The notes below the pieces were generated by a model, which did no database searches, had not been told where the DNA came from, and saw nothing but the letters and a program-made list of their open reading frames with translations. A stretch of DNA of 64,000 nucleotides from Bacteroidales bacterium UBA6828 (GTDB lineage: Bacteria; Bacteroidota; Bacteroidia; Bacteroidales; Paludibacteraceae). This document shows positions 43,431-51,564 of the stretch, one piece after another. Each line of letters starts with the position of its first letter. Within the stretch, counting starts at the first letter, position 1. Location: NCBI GenBank assembly GCA_002452095.1, contig DKEG01000037.1, forward strand, positions 1-64,000, in the 5' to 3' direction. The position numbers and the translations under genes are program-made.

Positions 43431-44864
43431 TCAGAACCCGCTATAGACCACTTTCATCGTCATCGGTTTTTCTGCGTTTTGTGCGCTGCGCACTTGGGTG
43501 GCGGAGAGGGTCTGTGCTTGTTTGACGGCTGTGATGGTAGAGGAACTCGAACTGCCGGACGATGTCTCCACGCTCACTGGCACGAGCAGCATCTGCAGCG
43601 TGTCGGGGTTCTCCGTCTGGCGCAACTGTTTGGTGAGCAGCGTGGACATATCGTAGGTGTAGTAATAAACAGTGTTTCCCTCGCTGTCCACGCCCGAAGT
43701 CAGCGCACCCAGTATCGCCACCGTGTCGGACGGCAGTTCTTTTTCGCGGAAAAAGCGTTCCATACTATTTTCCTTGATGAGCAGCATATAGGAGGCGGGT
43801 TGCAGCCAGTCTGCGGGGGTTATCTCGGATGATGATCCGCTGAATACGTTGAGCACTTCCACACGCAGTTCCGCCAGATTGACATACTCGCGTTTCTGCT
43901 GTCCGTTATAGACCAGATTGGCGGAGATAACGTCCTTCATTTGCTTCATCGGGAAACTCATACGCGTGTACAAGCCTGCGGGTGCGACAATATAGTTGTA
44001 GATATTGCTGTCCTTTTGCAATTCCTCGATCACCTCTTTGCGGTTGAGATAATCAAATCGGTTGAGTTGGCGCACTTCGGAGTTGGCATAAAAGCCCTTG
44101 ACGTCGCTCACCGTGGTATCTCTGCCCAGTTTCTCATACGAGAAATGGTAATAGACCCCCATACTGATGTCCGACAGGTTGAGGATGGTACTGCTGCCGA
44201 AAGTGGAGGTGATATACAGCCCTTTGAAGAAGCGGTTGAACTCGTCCTGGTCGGGATATTGGCGCATTTGGGCGAAACGTCGCATAAAACCGTCTTTCAG
44301 CCGGCAGCGCACCATAGGCGCGTAGGTGCCGGTAGAGGAATTGTACACCGAGTCCACCATCTCTTTTGCCACCACCAAACGGTCGTTGTAGAGCAGCAGG
44401 GTGGAATCCTCCAAACTGCAATAGTCCGATATGTCCAGGTCGGTATGGTACGGCTTGGCTGGGGTATATTCCAACTCTTTGCGGTCGATCTCATACACAC
44501 TCACCGACATGGGGGAGTAGTCATCGCCCTCCCACGAGCGGTAGTAGAAGAACAGACATACGGAGTCAATCACTGCATTGTCCGGGTACTGATACCCTAC
44601 CGGGCAAGCCAACTGGGTCAGCACGTCTGCACGCAGGATACCGTACTTTGTCTCTATCTCGCCCAGCAGGAACGAGTCCGGCGAAGAAATGATGTGCTGA
44701 CATTCCATTATCCCCGATTTCAACGAGAAAGTATCGGCTTTCACCACGATAGCATCACCCTCGTCCAATACGCCGCTACCCGCATCGGCAATATCCCCTT
44801 TGCAGCCGGAGAGCAGGCACGCCAACCCGCAACAACACAATATACCAAACAGACGTTTCGTCAT
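43431..44864 (-). CDS. DUF4270 lipoprotein
   Basis: 477 residues. Lipoprotein signal with lipobox LSGC. The body matches DUF4270: LLGEIETKYGILRADVLTQLACP, NAVIDSVCLFFYYRSWEGD, and later RMSFPMKQMKDVISANLVYNG. The family is confined to Bacteroidota, is probably exposed at the envelope, and has no assigned biochemical role. It starts 3 nt after a glycogen-synthase-like gene, the same order as in many Bacteroidota. The C-terminal stretch is serine rich (SSGSSSSS). Function not assignable. Confidence 0.87.
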   Translation of the reverse strand: MTKRLFGILCCCGLACLLSGCKGDIADAGSGVLDEGDAIVVKADTFSLKSGIMECQHIISSPDSFLLGEIETKYGILRADVLTQLACPVGYQYPDNAVIDSVCLFFYYRSWEGDDYSPMSVSVYEIDRKELEYTPAKPYHTDLDISDYCSLEDSTLLLYNDRLVVAKEMVDSVYNSSTGTYAPMVRCRLKDGFMRRFAQMRQYPDQDEFNRFFKGLYITSTFGSSTILNLSDISMGVYYHFSYEKLGRDTTVSDVKGFYANSEVRQLNRFDYLNRKEVIEELQKDSNIYNYIVAPAGLYTRMSFPMKQMKDVISANLVYNGQQKREYVNLAELRVEVLNVFSGSSSEITPADWLQPASYMLLIKENSMERFFREKELPSDTVAILGALTSGVDSEGNTVYYYTYDMSTLLTKQLRQTENPDTLQMLLVPVSVETSSGSSSSSTITAVKQAQTLSATQVRSAQNAEKPMTMKVVYSGF

Positions 44865-44867
44865 AAA

Positions 44868-45680
44868 TCAAAGCAAACTGTTATAAAAGTCCAAATAAGC
44901 CGTATTGGGTGTATCTTCTTTGTAGGGCATAATCGGCTTGCGGCTGGTCTCGACATAGTTCATCAGCCGTTGGTTCACATTCGGGCGGGTGAATACCACT
45001 GCATCCGAATAGTCCACCGCCAAGCGCATCAGTTCCTCATAGCCCACGGGGAAACCTGCAATACTGCGTACATCGTTGGGCGATACACCGTCAATCAGCA
45101 GTTTCTTAGCAAACTTTGTGCCAAACGGCGTCTTGTATTCGTCGTCGTTGATAGCCAGCACTATTTTCGAGTCCTTGAAGAACGGTTCGTCGCCGTATGC
45201 TTTCTTCAGGTACAGCGGAGCCAGCGCCGACATCCAGCCCGAACACTGGATGATATTGGGTGTCCAGCGCAGTTTCTTCACGGTCTCGATCACCCCGCGG
45301 GCATAGAAGATACAACGCTCGTCGTTGTCGGGGTATTCCACGCCATGGGCATCTGCCACGCCTTTGCGGCGGTGGAACAGGTCGTCGTTGTCGATAAAGT
45401 ATATCTGTATGCGTGCCGACTGGATACTGGCTACTTTGATTAGCAGCGGGTGGTCGGTGTCCTCGATGATGAGGTTCATACCCGACAGGCGGATTACCTC
45501 GTGCAACTGGTTTCTGCGCTCATTGATCTCGCCGAACTTGGGCATAAAGGTGCGGGTCTCGTATCCGTTGGCCTGGAACAACTCGGGCAACTGGCGGTTC
45601 AGCATACGGATCGGGGTCTCTTCTGCCAAATAGGGGTATATCTCTTGGGAGATAAACAGAATACGGTTCGGCTCTTTCAT
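44868..45680 (-). CDS. Glycogen/starch synthase N-terminal-domain protein (GT5-like)
   Basis: 270 residues. It matches only the N-terminal Rossmann half of GT5 glycogen synthases: RILFISQEIYPYLAEETPIRMLNRQLPELFQANGYETRTFMPKFG, and NIIQCSGWMSALAPLYLKKAYG. The donor-binding C-terminal half is missing, and the usual KTGGL motif is replaced by EETPIR. Such short forms stand beside DUF4270 and panC across Bacteroidota, so this is a conserved variant and not a broken gene. Catalysis of glycogen synthesis is doubtful. Confidence 0.85.
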   Translation of the reverse strand: MKEPNRILFISQEIYPYLAEETPIRMLNRQLPELFQANGYETRTFMPKFGEINERRNQLHEVIRLSGMNLIIEDTDHPLLIKVASIQSARIQIYFIDNDDLFHRRKGVADAHGVEYPDNDERCIFYARGVIETVKKLRWTPNIIQCSGWMSALAPLYLKKAYGDEPFFKDSKIVLAINDDEYKTPFGTKFAKKLLIDGVSPNDVRSIAGFPVGYEELMRLAVDYSDAVVFTRPNVNQRLMNYVETSRKPIMPYKEDTPNTAYLDFYNSLL

Positions 45681-45718
45681 AAGCGTAAAATTTTGGGTTA
45701 ATGTATGGTATCGTACTG

Positions 45719-45751
45719 CAAAGGTACAAAAAAAAAATGATATTTGCGCAA
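45719..45751 (-). promoter_or_regulatory. Promoter for the glycogen-synthase-like gene and DUF4270
   Basis: On the minus strand TTG (45751-45749) and TACCTTTG (45726-45719), spacing 22 bp. Confidence 0.6.
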
Positions 45752-45789
45752 TTTTATTGTGTTTTTTCTTTTTTATACATAATTTTTTG

Positions 45790-45797
45790 TAACTTTG
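45790..45797 (+). promoter_or_regulatory. -7 element for panC
   Basis: TAACTTTG, 33 bp before the panC ATG. The -33 region is only T-rich, with no clear TTG. Confidence 0.6.
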
Positions 45798-45830
45798 CGG
45801 GCTTTTTTGAATAAAAAACCACTATCCGAT

Positions 45831-46685
45831 ATGCAAATTATCACTACCAGACAAGAACTCCGCAAGCAGGTGGAGGCTTGTAAGCGTCAGAGCAAAACCA
45901 TCGGTCTTGTGCCTACTATGGGTGCGTTGCACCAAGGGCACGCCTCGCTTGTACGCCGTGCCGTCAGCGAAAATGACGTGTGCTTTGTCAGCGTGTTTGT
46001 CAATCCCACGCAATTCAACAACAAAGAGGACCTGGCGAAATATCCCCGCAATATCCAACGTGATGCCGAACTGCTCTCTGAGATAGGGGTGCATTTCATC
46101 TTTGCGCCTGCGCCCGAAGAGATGTACTCTGCAGACGAGATGAACACCACTTTCGAGTTCGATTTTGCAGGACTGGACCAAGTGATGGAGGGCAAGATGC
46201 GTCCTGGACATTTCAATGGTGTCGTGCAGGTGGTCAGCCGCCTGTTCTATCTGGTAGAGCCCGACCGTGCGTATTTCGGCGAAAAAGACTACCAGCAGTT
46301 GGCTATCATCCACTATATGGCGGAGCGCTCGCCTATGGCGGGTACATTCGGCAATCTGAAGATTATCGGCTGCCCTATCGTGCGTGAGGCATTGGGGCTG
46401 GCGTTGAGCAGCCGCAACGAGCGGTTGAGCGGGCAGGAGAAGCAGACCGCACTCGGTATCTCGAAGACGCTGTTCGCCAGTCTCGAATGGGCGAAAACGA
46501 TGTCCGTACAGGAAGTGGAGCAGAAAGTGATCGATACCATCAATGCTATTGACGGACTGGAAGTGGAATACTATTCGATTGTCGATCAGTCCACTTTGCA
46601 GCCTACTGACACTTTCGACCACGCTATCGGCTGTGTAACGGTCTATTGCGGTCCCGTGCGCCTGATTGACAATATCAAGTACTAG
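45831..46685 (+). CDS. panC: Pantothenate synthetase
   Basis: 284 residues from the ATG at 45831; a longer frame would start inside the promoter. HIGH-like site LHQGH with His34 and His37 in PTMGALHQGHASL, then VSVFVNPTQFNNKEDL, the KMxP-type signature region and ALSSRNERLS. It joins pantoate and beta-alanine with ATP to make pantothenate, the precursor of coenzyme A. It faces the glycogen-synthase-like gene. No panD follows within the window. Confidence 0.96.
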   Translation: MQIITTRQELRKQVEACKRQSKTIGLVPTMGALHQGHASLVRRAVSENDVCFVSVFVNPTQFNNKEDLAKYPRNIQRDAELLSEIGVHFIFAPAPEEMYSADEMNTTFEFDFAGLDQVMEGKMRPGHFNGVVQVVSRLFYLVEPDRAYFGEKDYQQLAIIHYMAERSPMAGTFGNLKIIGCPIVREALGLALSSRNERLSGQEKQTALGISKTLFASLEWAKTMSVQEVEQKVIDTINAIDGLEVEYYSIVDQSTLQPTDTFDHAIGCVTVYCGPVRLIDNIKY

Positions 46686-46726
46686 ATAAGGTGTTTCCCC
46701 GGAGTTGCCGCCACCCTCCCGCAGGG

Positions 46727-46752
46727 GATGCGGACGCCTCGTCCGCGGGCAG
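46727..46752. repeat. GC-rich hairpin downstream of panC
   Basis: GCGGAC/GTCCGC around GCCTC, extended by CCCGC/GCGGG with a bulge. No T-run, so it is a weak terminator candidate at best. Confidence 0.4.
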
Positions 46753-46841
46753 TTTTGCACCAATCTCCCTGGTAAATACCCTTTTGTATTCTCGTCTGCC
46801 GTTTCGGTAAATGTTATTTTTCTGTGAATTTTTATGTTTTA

Positions 46842-46873
46842 TTTGCAAGTATCAGATATTAGTCGTAATTTTG
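46842..46873 (+). promoter_or_regulatory. Promoter for the Bro-N protein
   Basis: TTTG at 46842-46845 and TAATTTTG at 46866-46873, 20 bp apart. The predicted transcription start falls at or just before the first ATG (46880). Confidence 0.65.
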
Positions 46874-46879
46874 CACACG

Positions 46880-47239
46880 ATGATAAGAGACACCATGAGC
46901 CACGAGCAGCAAATACAACTCTTTGAAGACCGCAAAGTCCGCACCGTATGGGACTCCGAGCGGGAGAAATGGTATTTCTCCATTGTGGATGTTATCCAAG
47001 TGCTGCCCGATAGTGCCAATCCGCAAGTGTATTGGCGCGTACTAAAAAAACGCCTTACGGCAGAGGGAAATGAAACCGTTACAAATTGTAACGCTTTCAA
47101 ATTGCAAGCCGCTGACGGCAAAATGCGACTGACCGATGTCGCAGACACTGAGCAACTTTTCCGCCTTATCCAATCTGTCCCCTCCCCCAAAGCAGAGCCG
47201 TTCAAACAATGGATGGCGCAGGTGGCAGCCGAGCAGTAA
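46880..47239 (+). CDS. Truncated Bro-N domain (phage antirepressor-like) protein
   Basis: 119 residues from the ATG at 46880. Transcription seems to begin so close that 46895 (MSHEQQ) is an equally good start. It matches the first part of Bacteroidota Bro-N proteins: IQLFEDRKVRTVWDSEREKWYFSIVDVIQVL, YWRVLKKRLTAEGNE and DVADTEQLFRLIQSVPSPKAEPFKQWMAQV. Relatives continue for another 150 or so residues, whereas this one stops after QVAAEQ. It keeps a good promoter, so it may be expressed. No other phage genes are near. Either a decayed fragment or a minimal DNA-binding domain. Confidence 0.8.
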   Translation: MIRDTMSHEQQIQLFEDRKVRTVWDSEREKWYFSIVDVIQVLPDSANPQVYWRVLKKRLTAEGNETVTNCNAFKLQAADGKMRLTDVADTEQLFRLIQSVPSPKAEPFKQWMAQVAAEQ

Positions 47240-47348
47240 GGTGTTGATTGATAAAAAGGTGGCTTGACTTAGATATTACATCTAATAGAAGGAAATTAAT
47301 GGTAAATTATACGGATAATTATATGTTGATATATTCACTATCTCCCGC

Positions 47349-47364
47349 CTGCCGGCGAACCGGC
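47349..47364. repeat. Short perfect hairpin
   Basis: TGCCGG and CCGGCA pair around CGAA, between the Bro-N gene and the Big_2 gene. Confidence 0.45.
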
Positions 47365-47439
47365 ACGACTCAACCCCACCAATGAATGATACAAATCATT
47401 ATATAAAACAAACAATCAACCTATTAAACAAAATTCATT

Positions 47440-48624
47440 ATGAAAAGATTATCTATCTTTTTCGCCGCGCTGATGGCATGCACACTGTCATTCGCGCAAA
47501 CAGATTACTCTAAGACCTACACGAGTAATGTAACTATTGCTGCAGGAGACAATGCTTCTGAGGCTAAGGTCGTAATTGGAGGAACTGAGTACGATGCTAT
47601 GAAAGCCGGTACATCAAAGAATGCCGGTAGTGTCAAAATTACCGTTCCTGCCAACATGACCAATCTGCACATCCACGCTATTGCATGGAAGGGGCAAACA
47701 GGTGAAATAACCATTAAAGGTGCAACCTGCACGCCCGCTACATTGACATTGGCTGCCAATGATGGTATTTCGAACAGTACTCCTTTCACTATCTCCGGAG
47801 ATATGTCGGAGGACTACTATTTCAACGTGGCTTTGAAGGATGTTAAGGCAGAAACCACATTGACGCTGTCTTGCCCGAAACGCTTTGTTATCTTTGGTGT
47901 AAACGCTGTGGCTGCTCAGGCTGTTGAGGCTACCGCCATTGCTTTGGACAAACAGACACTGGAGTTGGAGCAGTATCGTACAGAAGAGTTGAATGCAACG
48001 CTTACCCCTGCTGACGCTACAACGATTGTAGAATGGACATCGTCCGACGAGAAGGTTGCTACCGTAGGCAGCAATGGCGTCGTTTCCGCTGTTGGTGTAG
48101 GTACAGCTACTATCACCGCTACTGCAGGCTCTGTATCCGCTACTTGCGATGTGACCGTAATAACCGCTACCGCCCTGACATGTGCAGAGGTTGTTGAGTT
48201 GGCAAAAGACTTGAATAGTGGTGATATTCTTGCAGGTGGCAAACGTGTTGTTCGCGGCTATGTAACAGAGTACTACAAAGTTCCGGCTGACGATATGGAA
48301 AAATATGGAAACTACTCTGTATATATGGCAGACACAAAGGATGGCGGGAAAATATTTGAGGCTTTCCAAGTAAAACCTGTTGACGGCAAGACTGTTGTCG
48401 CAATTGGCGACTATGTAGAGGTAATAGGTGAGATTACCAAATACAATACTACCATTGAGACCGTAGGCAAGGGTGCCGCTACAATCAAGAAGATTGAGAA
48501 TACGGGAACCGCTCTTGACAATAACACGGTTGACGGCGTAGTGGTTGAGAAAGTTATCCGCGACGGACAGGTCCTCATCATCCGTGACGGCAAGATATAC
48601 AATGCCCAAGGCGCAAAACTATAA
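47440..48624 (+). CDS. Secreted protein with Big_2 Ig-like domain
   Basis: 394 residues. Signal peptide ends at SFAQ. An N-terminal beta-rich domain (about 25-155) is followed by a Big_2 Ig-like domain (about 165-242: ALDKQTLELEQYRTEELNATLTPADA, VEWTSSDEKVATVGSNGVVSAVGVGTATITA). A third domain (about 245-355) resembles an OB-fold (GYVTEYYKVPADD, VAIGDYVEVIGEIT). The C-terminus VEKVIRDGQVLIIRDGKIYNAQGAKL is a form I associate with secreted Bacteroidales proteins and may be an export or anchoring tail. No classical promoter was found upstream; the 200-bp gap holds only a short hairpin. Likely surface exposed or released. Confidence 0.82.
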   Translation: MKRLSIFFAALMACTLSFAQTDYSKTYTSNVTIAAGDNASEAKVVIGGTEYDAMKAGTSKNAGSVKITVPANMTNLHIHAIAWKGQTGEITIKGATCTPATLTLAANDGISNSTPFTISGDMSEDYYFNVALKDVKAETTLTLSCPKRFVIFGVNAVAAQAVEATAIALDKQTLELEQYRTEELNATLTPADATTIVEWTSSDEKVATVGSNGVVSAVGVGTATITATAGSVSATCDVTVITATALTCAEVVELAKDLNSGDILAGGKRVVRGYVTEYYKVPADDMEKYGNYSVYMADTKDGGKIFEAFQVKPVDGKTVVAIGDYVEVIGEITKYNTTIETVGKGAATIKKIENTGTALDNNTVDGVVVEKVIRDGQVLIIRDGKIYNAQGAKL

Positions 48625-48655
48625 ATCAATGCGTAATTAGTGCATAGCATAAACG

Positions 48656-48691
48656 AAAACCTCCTGCTCCCAATCGGGCAGGAGGTTTTTT
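48656..48691 (+). terminator. Terminator of the Big_2 gene
   Basis: AAAACCTCCTGC pairs with GCAGGAGGTTTT and is followed by T residues. Confidence 0.92.
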
Positions 48692-48917
48692 ATAAATAAC
48701 AGGTTAATCAGAATCGGTGTAGTTGTCCGAGAATAGATACTTAACGTGAGTTCGGTATAACGAAAGAAACTTTGTCGGTCAACAACTGACAACAACTACT
48801 AAACAACAGATAAATGCTAAGTTTTGTGGTTGCTTGTCATTTTGTATATACGAAGACTGCATAAAAAGTGAATATAGTGCATAAAAAGGCGGCTTAAAAG
48901 CATAATAAAAACATTTT

Positions 48918-48950
48918 CTTTCTACGTCCTTTCTACGTCTTTTCTACGTA
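48918..48950. repeat. 11-bp tandem array, inverted copy (three units)
   Basis: On the minus strand the units are TACGTAGAAAA, GACGTAGAAAG and GACGTAGAAAG, identical to three of the four units at 13031-13074. Confidence 0.85.
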
Positions 48951-49118
48951 ACTGCTATACGGGGGTATAGGTTTTGTATAAACTGTATATTTTCTGCATA
49001 CAGGGTTTTGTACGCCTTGTATATTACAAGTATCAATTACGGCAACGGGAAAGGAGGCATTCTTGTCCTTGGCATCCCTGTTTCGGGTACCTCTCTGCGG
49101 ACTGAAAAGCAGGGCGGG

Positions 49119-49150
49119 TTTGCGTATCTCATATATTTTGTGTAACTTTG
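49119..49150 (+). promoter_or_regulatory. Promoter for dacB-birA
   Basis: TTTG at 49119-49122 and TAACTTTG at 49143-49150, spacing 20 bp, 16 bp before the dacB ATG. Confidence 0.75.
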
Positions 49151-49166
49151 TGCGATTTTGTATATA

Positions 49167-50546
49167 ATGTTCGGACTGATTTCTATATTATTATCCGTTT
49201 CGCTGCTGACGGAGCACCCGATTACGGGCAAGGCGAATATGAGCGTGCTGGTGGAGAATATGACCACCGGGGCGGTGATAGACGAGTACCGCTCCGACCA
49301 CGTGGTGCCGCCCGCATCGGTGATGAAACTGCTGACCACGGGTGCGGCTCTCGTAACCCTCGGGGCGGATTTCCGTTTCACGACCACCCTTGAATATACG
49401 GGCAGGATAGAGAACGGTGTGTTGTACGGCGACCTCTATATCCGTGGCGAGGGCGACCCGTCGTTGGGCGACAAACGGCAGTCGTTCCTGCCCCGCTGGG
49501 TGCGGGCGATACAGGCGGCAGGTATACGGCGCATAGAGGGCGGTATCATCGCCGATATGAGTGCGTTCGACGGCGAGGCAACCAACCCCGCATGGCTCTG
49601 CGAAGATGCGGGCAACTACTATGCACCCGGTATCTTTGGTATCAACTATATGGCGAATACGATGAATATCGTACTCAAAAGCGGGGCGGTAGGGACGATA
49701 GCGGAGGTTACACGCACCGAACCTATGTATCCGAACCTGCAGTTTATCAACCATATACGCTGTACGCAGATTACCTACGACGGGGCGTTTGTGAGCGGAC
49801 TGCCGTTCAGCAACGAGCGGTACCTGACGGGCTGTATCCCGAGCAACTTGGGGGTATTCGGCGTCAAAGGCGACATTCCGAACCCCGGACTGCTGCTGGC
49901 GCAGCACTTGCAGCAGCAACTGTTGCAGGCGGGGATAGCGGTGAAGATGCCTGCCCACTATATGGCGGACTACAACCCGCTACTGCCGCTGCGGAAGGTG
50001 ATATATGAGCATAAGTCGGCACCGCTGGGCGAGTTGATAGCGGAGACCAATATCCACAGCAACAACCTCTACGCCGAGGCGATATTCCGCTATCTCGGTT
50101 TGCAGTACGCTACGCCGAGTACGATACACAACTCGTGCGATTTTGTGCGTGAGTTCTGGCGCAGGCGGGGCGTGGACATAAGCAATGCGCTGATTAAGGA
50201 CGGTTGCGGGCTGGCACCGCAGGATGCCGTCAGTGCCGCCACGTTTGTGCAACTGCTGCGTTATATGGCGCAGAGCAAGAACGCCGCTGTATGGTTCCGG
50301 TCGCTGCCCGTGAGCGGGCAGACGGGAACGCTCAAGAGTCTCTGCCGCGGGACGGTATTGGAGGGGCGTATCCACGCCAAGAGCGGCACCATCGCGGGGA
50401 CGAAGAACTTTGCGGGCTACATAGATATGCCCGGCGGGGACAAATGGGTGTTTGCTATCCTTATCAATAGCGCACCCGGCAAGGCACGCAACATACAGAC
50501 CGTAATCGAAAAATATCTGCTCGATGTATATCAGGCAAACCAATAG
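49167..50546 (+). CDS. dacB: D-alanyl-D-alanine carboxypeptidase/endopeptidase (PBP4, peptidase S13)
   Basis: 459 residues from the ATG at 49167. The three penicillin-binding motifs are present: SVMK at 51-54, SNN at 298-300 and KSG at 405-407. The insert between the first two motifs, as in S13 enzymes, is present. The N-terminal hydrophobic stretch (FGLISILLSVSLL) is a short signal peptide or anchor. It trims or cuts peptide bridges of peptidoglycan in the periplasm. It overlaps birA by 23 nt. Confidence 0.94.
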   Translation: MFGLISILLSVSLLTEHPITGKANMSVLVENMTTGAVIDEYRSDHVVPPASVMKLLTTGAALVTLGADFRFTTTLEYTGRIENGVLYGDLYIRGEGDPSLGDKRQSFLPRWVRAIQAAGIRRIEGGIIADMSAFDGEATNPAWLCEDAGNYYAPGIFGINYMANTMNIVLKSGAVGTIAEVTRTEPMYPNLQFINHIRCTQITYDGAFVSGLPFSNERYLTGCIPSNLGVFGVKGDIPNPGLLLAQHLQQQLLQAGIAVKMPAHYMADYNPLLPLRKVIYEHKSAPLGELIAETNIHSNNLYAEAIFRYLGLQYATPSTIHNSCDFVREFWRRRGVDISNALIKDGCGLAPQDAVSAATFVQLLRYMAQSKNAAVWFRSLPVSGQTGTLKSLCRGTVLEGRIHAKSGTIAGTKNFAGYIDMPGGDKWVFAILINSAPGKARNIQTVIEKYLLDVYQANQ

Positions 50547-51276
50547 TACTTCTACGTTGCTGCGGGAGCAGTACTCGGACGACCTGCCCAACCTCTACAC
50601 CATACGGACAGACTACCAGTCGGCAGGGCGCGGGCAGGCGGGCAACGGTTGGGAAAGCGAGGACGGAAAGAACCTGCTTTTCTCCACGCTGCTGCGCTGC
50701 GAGGTGCCGGCAACAGAGCAGTTCCGGCTGACGATGGCGGTTTCGGCGGCGATGATAGAGATGCTGGCATCTCACTTGCCTGCGGAAGGCTCTCTGACCA
50801 TCAAATGGCCGAATGATATATACTACGGCGACAAGAAACTGGCGGGTATATTGGTGGAGAATACGCTGGTTGGCAGCCGTGTGGCGTACTCGATAGTGGG
50901 GATAGGGCTGAATGTGAACCAGCGGGTGTTCCATTCCCTTGCGCCGAACCCCATTTCGATGCAGCAGATAACGGGCAAGGAATATGCTGCGGCTACCCTG
51001 TTGGACGAGTATCTTGCCGCTTTGCCACGCTGGTTGGATATGCCCGCGGAGTTGCTGCAGGAGGCGTATATGTCCCGCCTGTACCGCCGCACGGGGCTGC
51101 ACCCGTATATAGAGCGGGAGGTGAGCCTGGTGCCTACCGCCATTGCGCAAAACGCTGACGGGGCTTTCCTCGCCGAGATACAGGGCATCACCCCGCAGGG
51201 CGAGTTGGTGCTGCGCAAGGAGAACGGAGAGACCAAGGCGTACCACTTCAAACAGATACGGTTTGTGATAGTATAA
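50524..51276 (+). CDS. birA: Biotin--[acetyl-CoA-carboxylase] ligase
   Basis: 250 residues. Catalytic core only: SAGRGQAGNGWESEDGKNLLFS holds the GRGRxGxxW biotinyl-AMP loop (GRGQAGNGW), KWPNDIYYGDKKLAGIL is the substrate motif, and VGIGLNVNQ follows. The C-terminal SH3-like part is present. There is no N-terminal helix-turn-helix, so it is not a repressor like E. coli BirA. It overlaps dacB by 23 nt and the next small ORF by 1 nt. Confidence 0.93.
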   Translation: MYIRQTNSTSTLLREQYSDDLPNLYTIRTDYQSAGRGQAGNGWESEDGKNLLFSTLLRCEVPATEQFRLTMAVSAAMIEMLASHLPAEGSLTIKWPNDIYYGDKKLAGILVENTLVGSRVAYSIVGIGLNVNQRVFHSLAPNPISMQQITGKEYAAATLLDEYLAALPRWLDMPAELLQEAYMSRLYRRTGLHPYIEREVSLVPTAIAQNADGAFLAEIQGITPQGELVLRKENGETKAYHFKQIRFVIV

Positions 51277-51563
51277 TGTTTTGGGGTTCCTATGCCGCAA
51301 GCGGCAAGAGAAATATCCGCGAACTGGCAGCGTCGGACGACCTGTTCGGCACGGCGGGCAGTCTGGCACGTATCCGCCAATGGCAGAATATGATACGCCC
51401 CTATGTGGACAACGATACGGGTGAGGATACGCATATCGGGGACAAGCCCGCTTCGTGGAGCAACTATCCGAAATACCGCCTGTTTGCCGGCGGTATAGGA
51501 GACGGGCAGGAGGGTGAAACCAACTTTTTTGAAACAAAAATTAACTCTATATATTGGAAATAG
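51276..51563 (+). CDS. Small ORF of unknown function
   Basis: 95 residues; ATG overlaps the birA stop (TAATG) and the stop lies 1 nt before the rmlB ATG, so it could be translated as part of the operon. I do not recognise the protein. The middle (LARIRQWQNMIRPYVDNDTGED, then GDKPASWSNYPKYRLF) looks protein-like. Against it, bases 51288-51309 are an exact copy of a 22-bp element that is non-coding at 13216. It may be a decayed gene or a spacer that happens to be open. Confidence 0.35.
   Translation: MFWGSYAASGKRNIRELAASDDLFGTAGSLARIRQWQNMIRPYVDNDTGEDTHIGDKPASWSNYPKYRLFAGGIGDGQEGETNFFETKINSIYWK
51288..51309 (-). repeat. 22-bp palindrome-containing element, copy 2
   Basis: Exact reverse complement of 13216-13237. 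Confidence 0.75.
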
Positions 51564-51564
51564 T

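Larger units (their letters stand above)
48625..49166. other. 542-bp intergenic region
   Basis: No gene seen. It holds the Big_2 gene terminator (48656-48691), an inverted copy of the 11-bp GACGTAGAAAG array (48918-48950), an AT-rich stretch with several TTGTAT/TGCATACA repeats (about 48975-49025), and the dacB promoter (49119-49150). Confidence 0.65.

Noticed and set aside
46727..46752. Terminator for panC
   Set aside because: The hairpin is GC-rich but has no T-run; kept only as a repeat.
46880..47239. Prophage remnant
   Set aside because: A single Bro-N fragment with no integrase, attachment repeat or structural gene nearby does not make a prophage.
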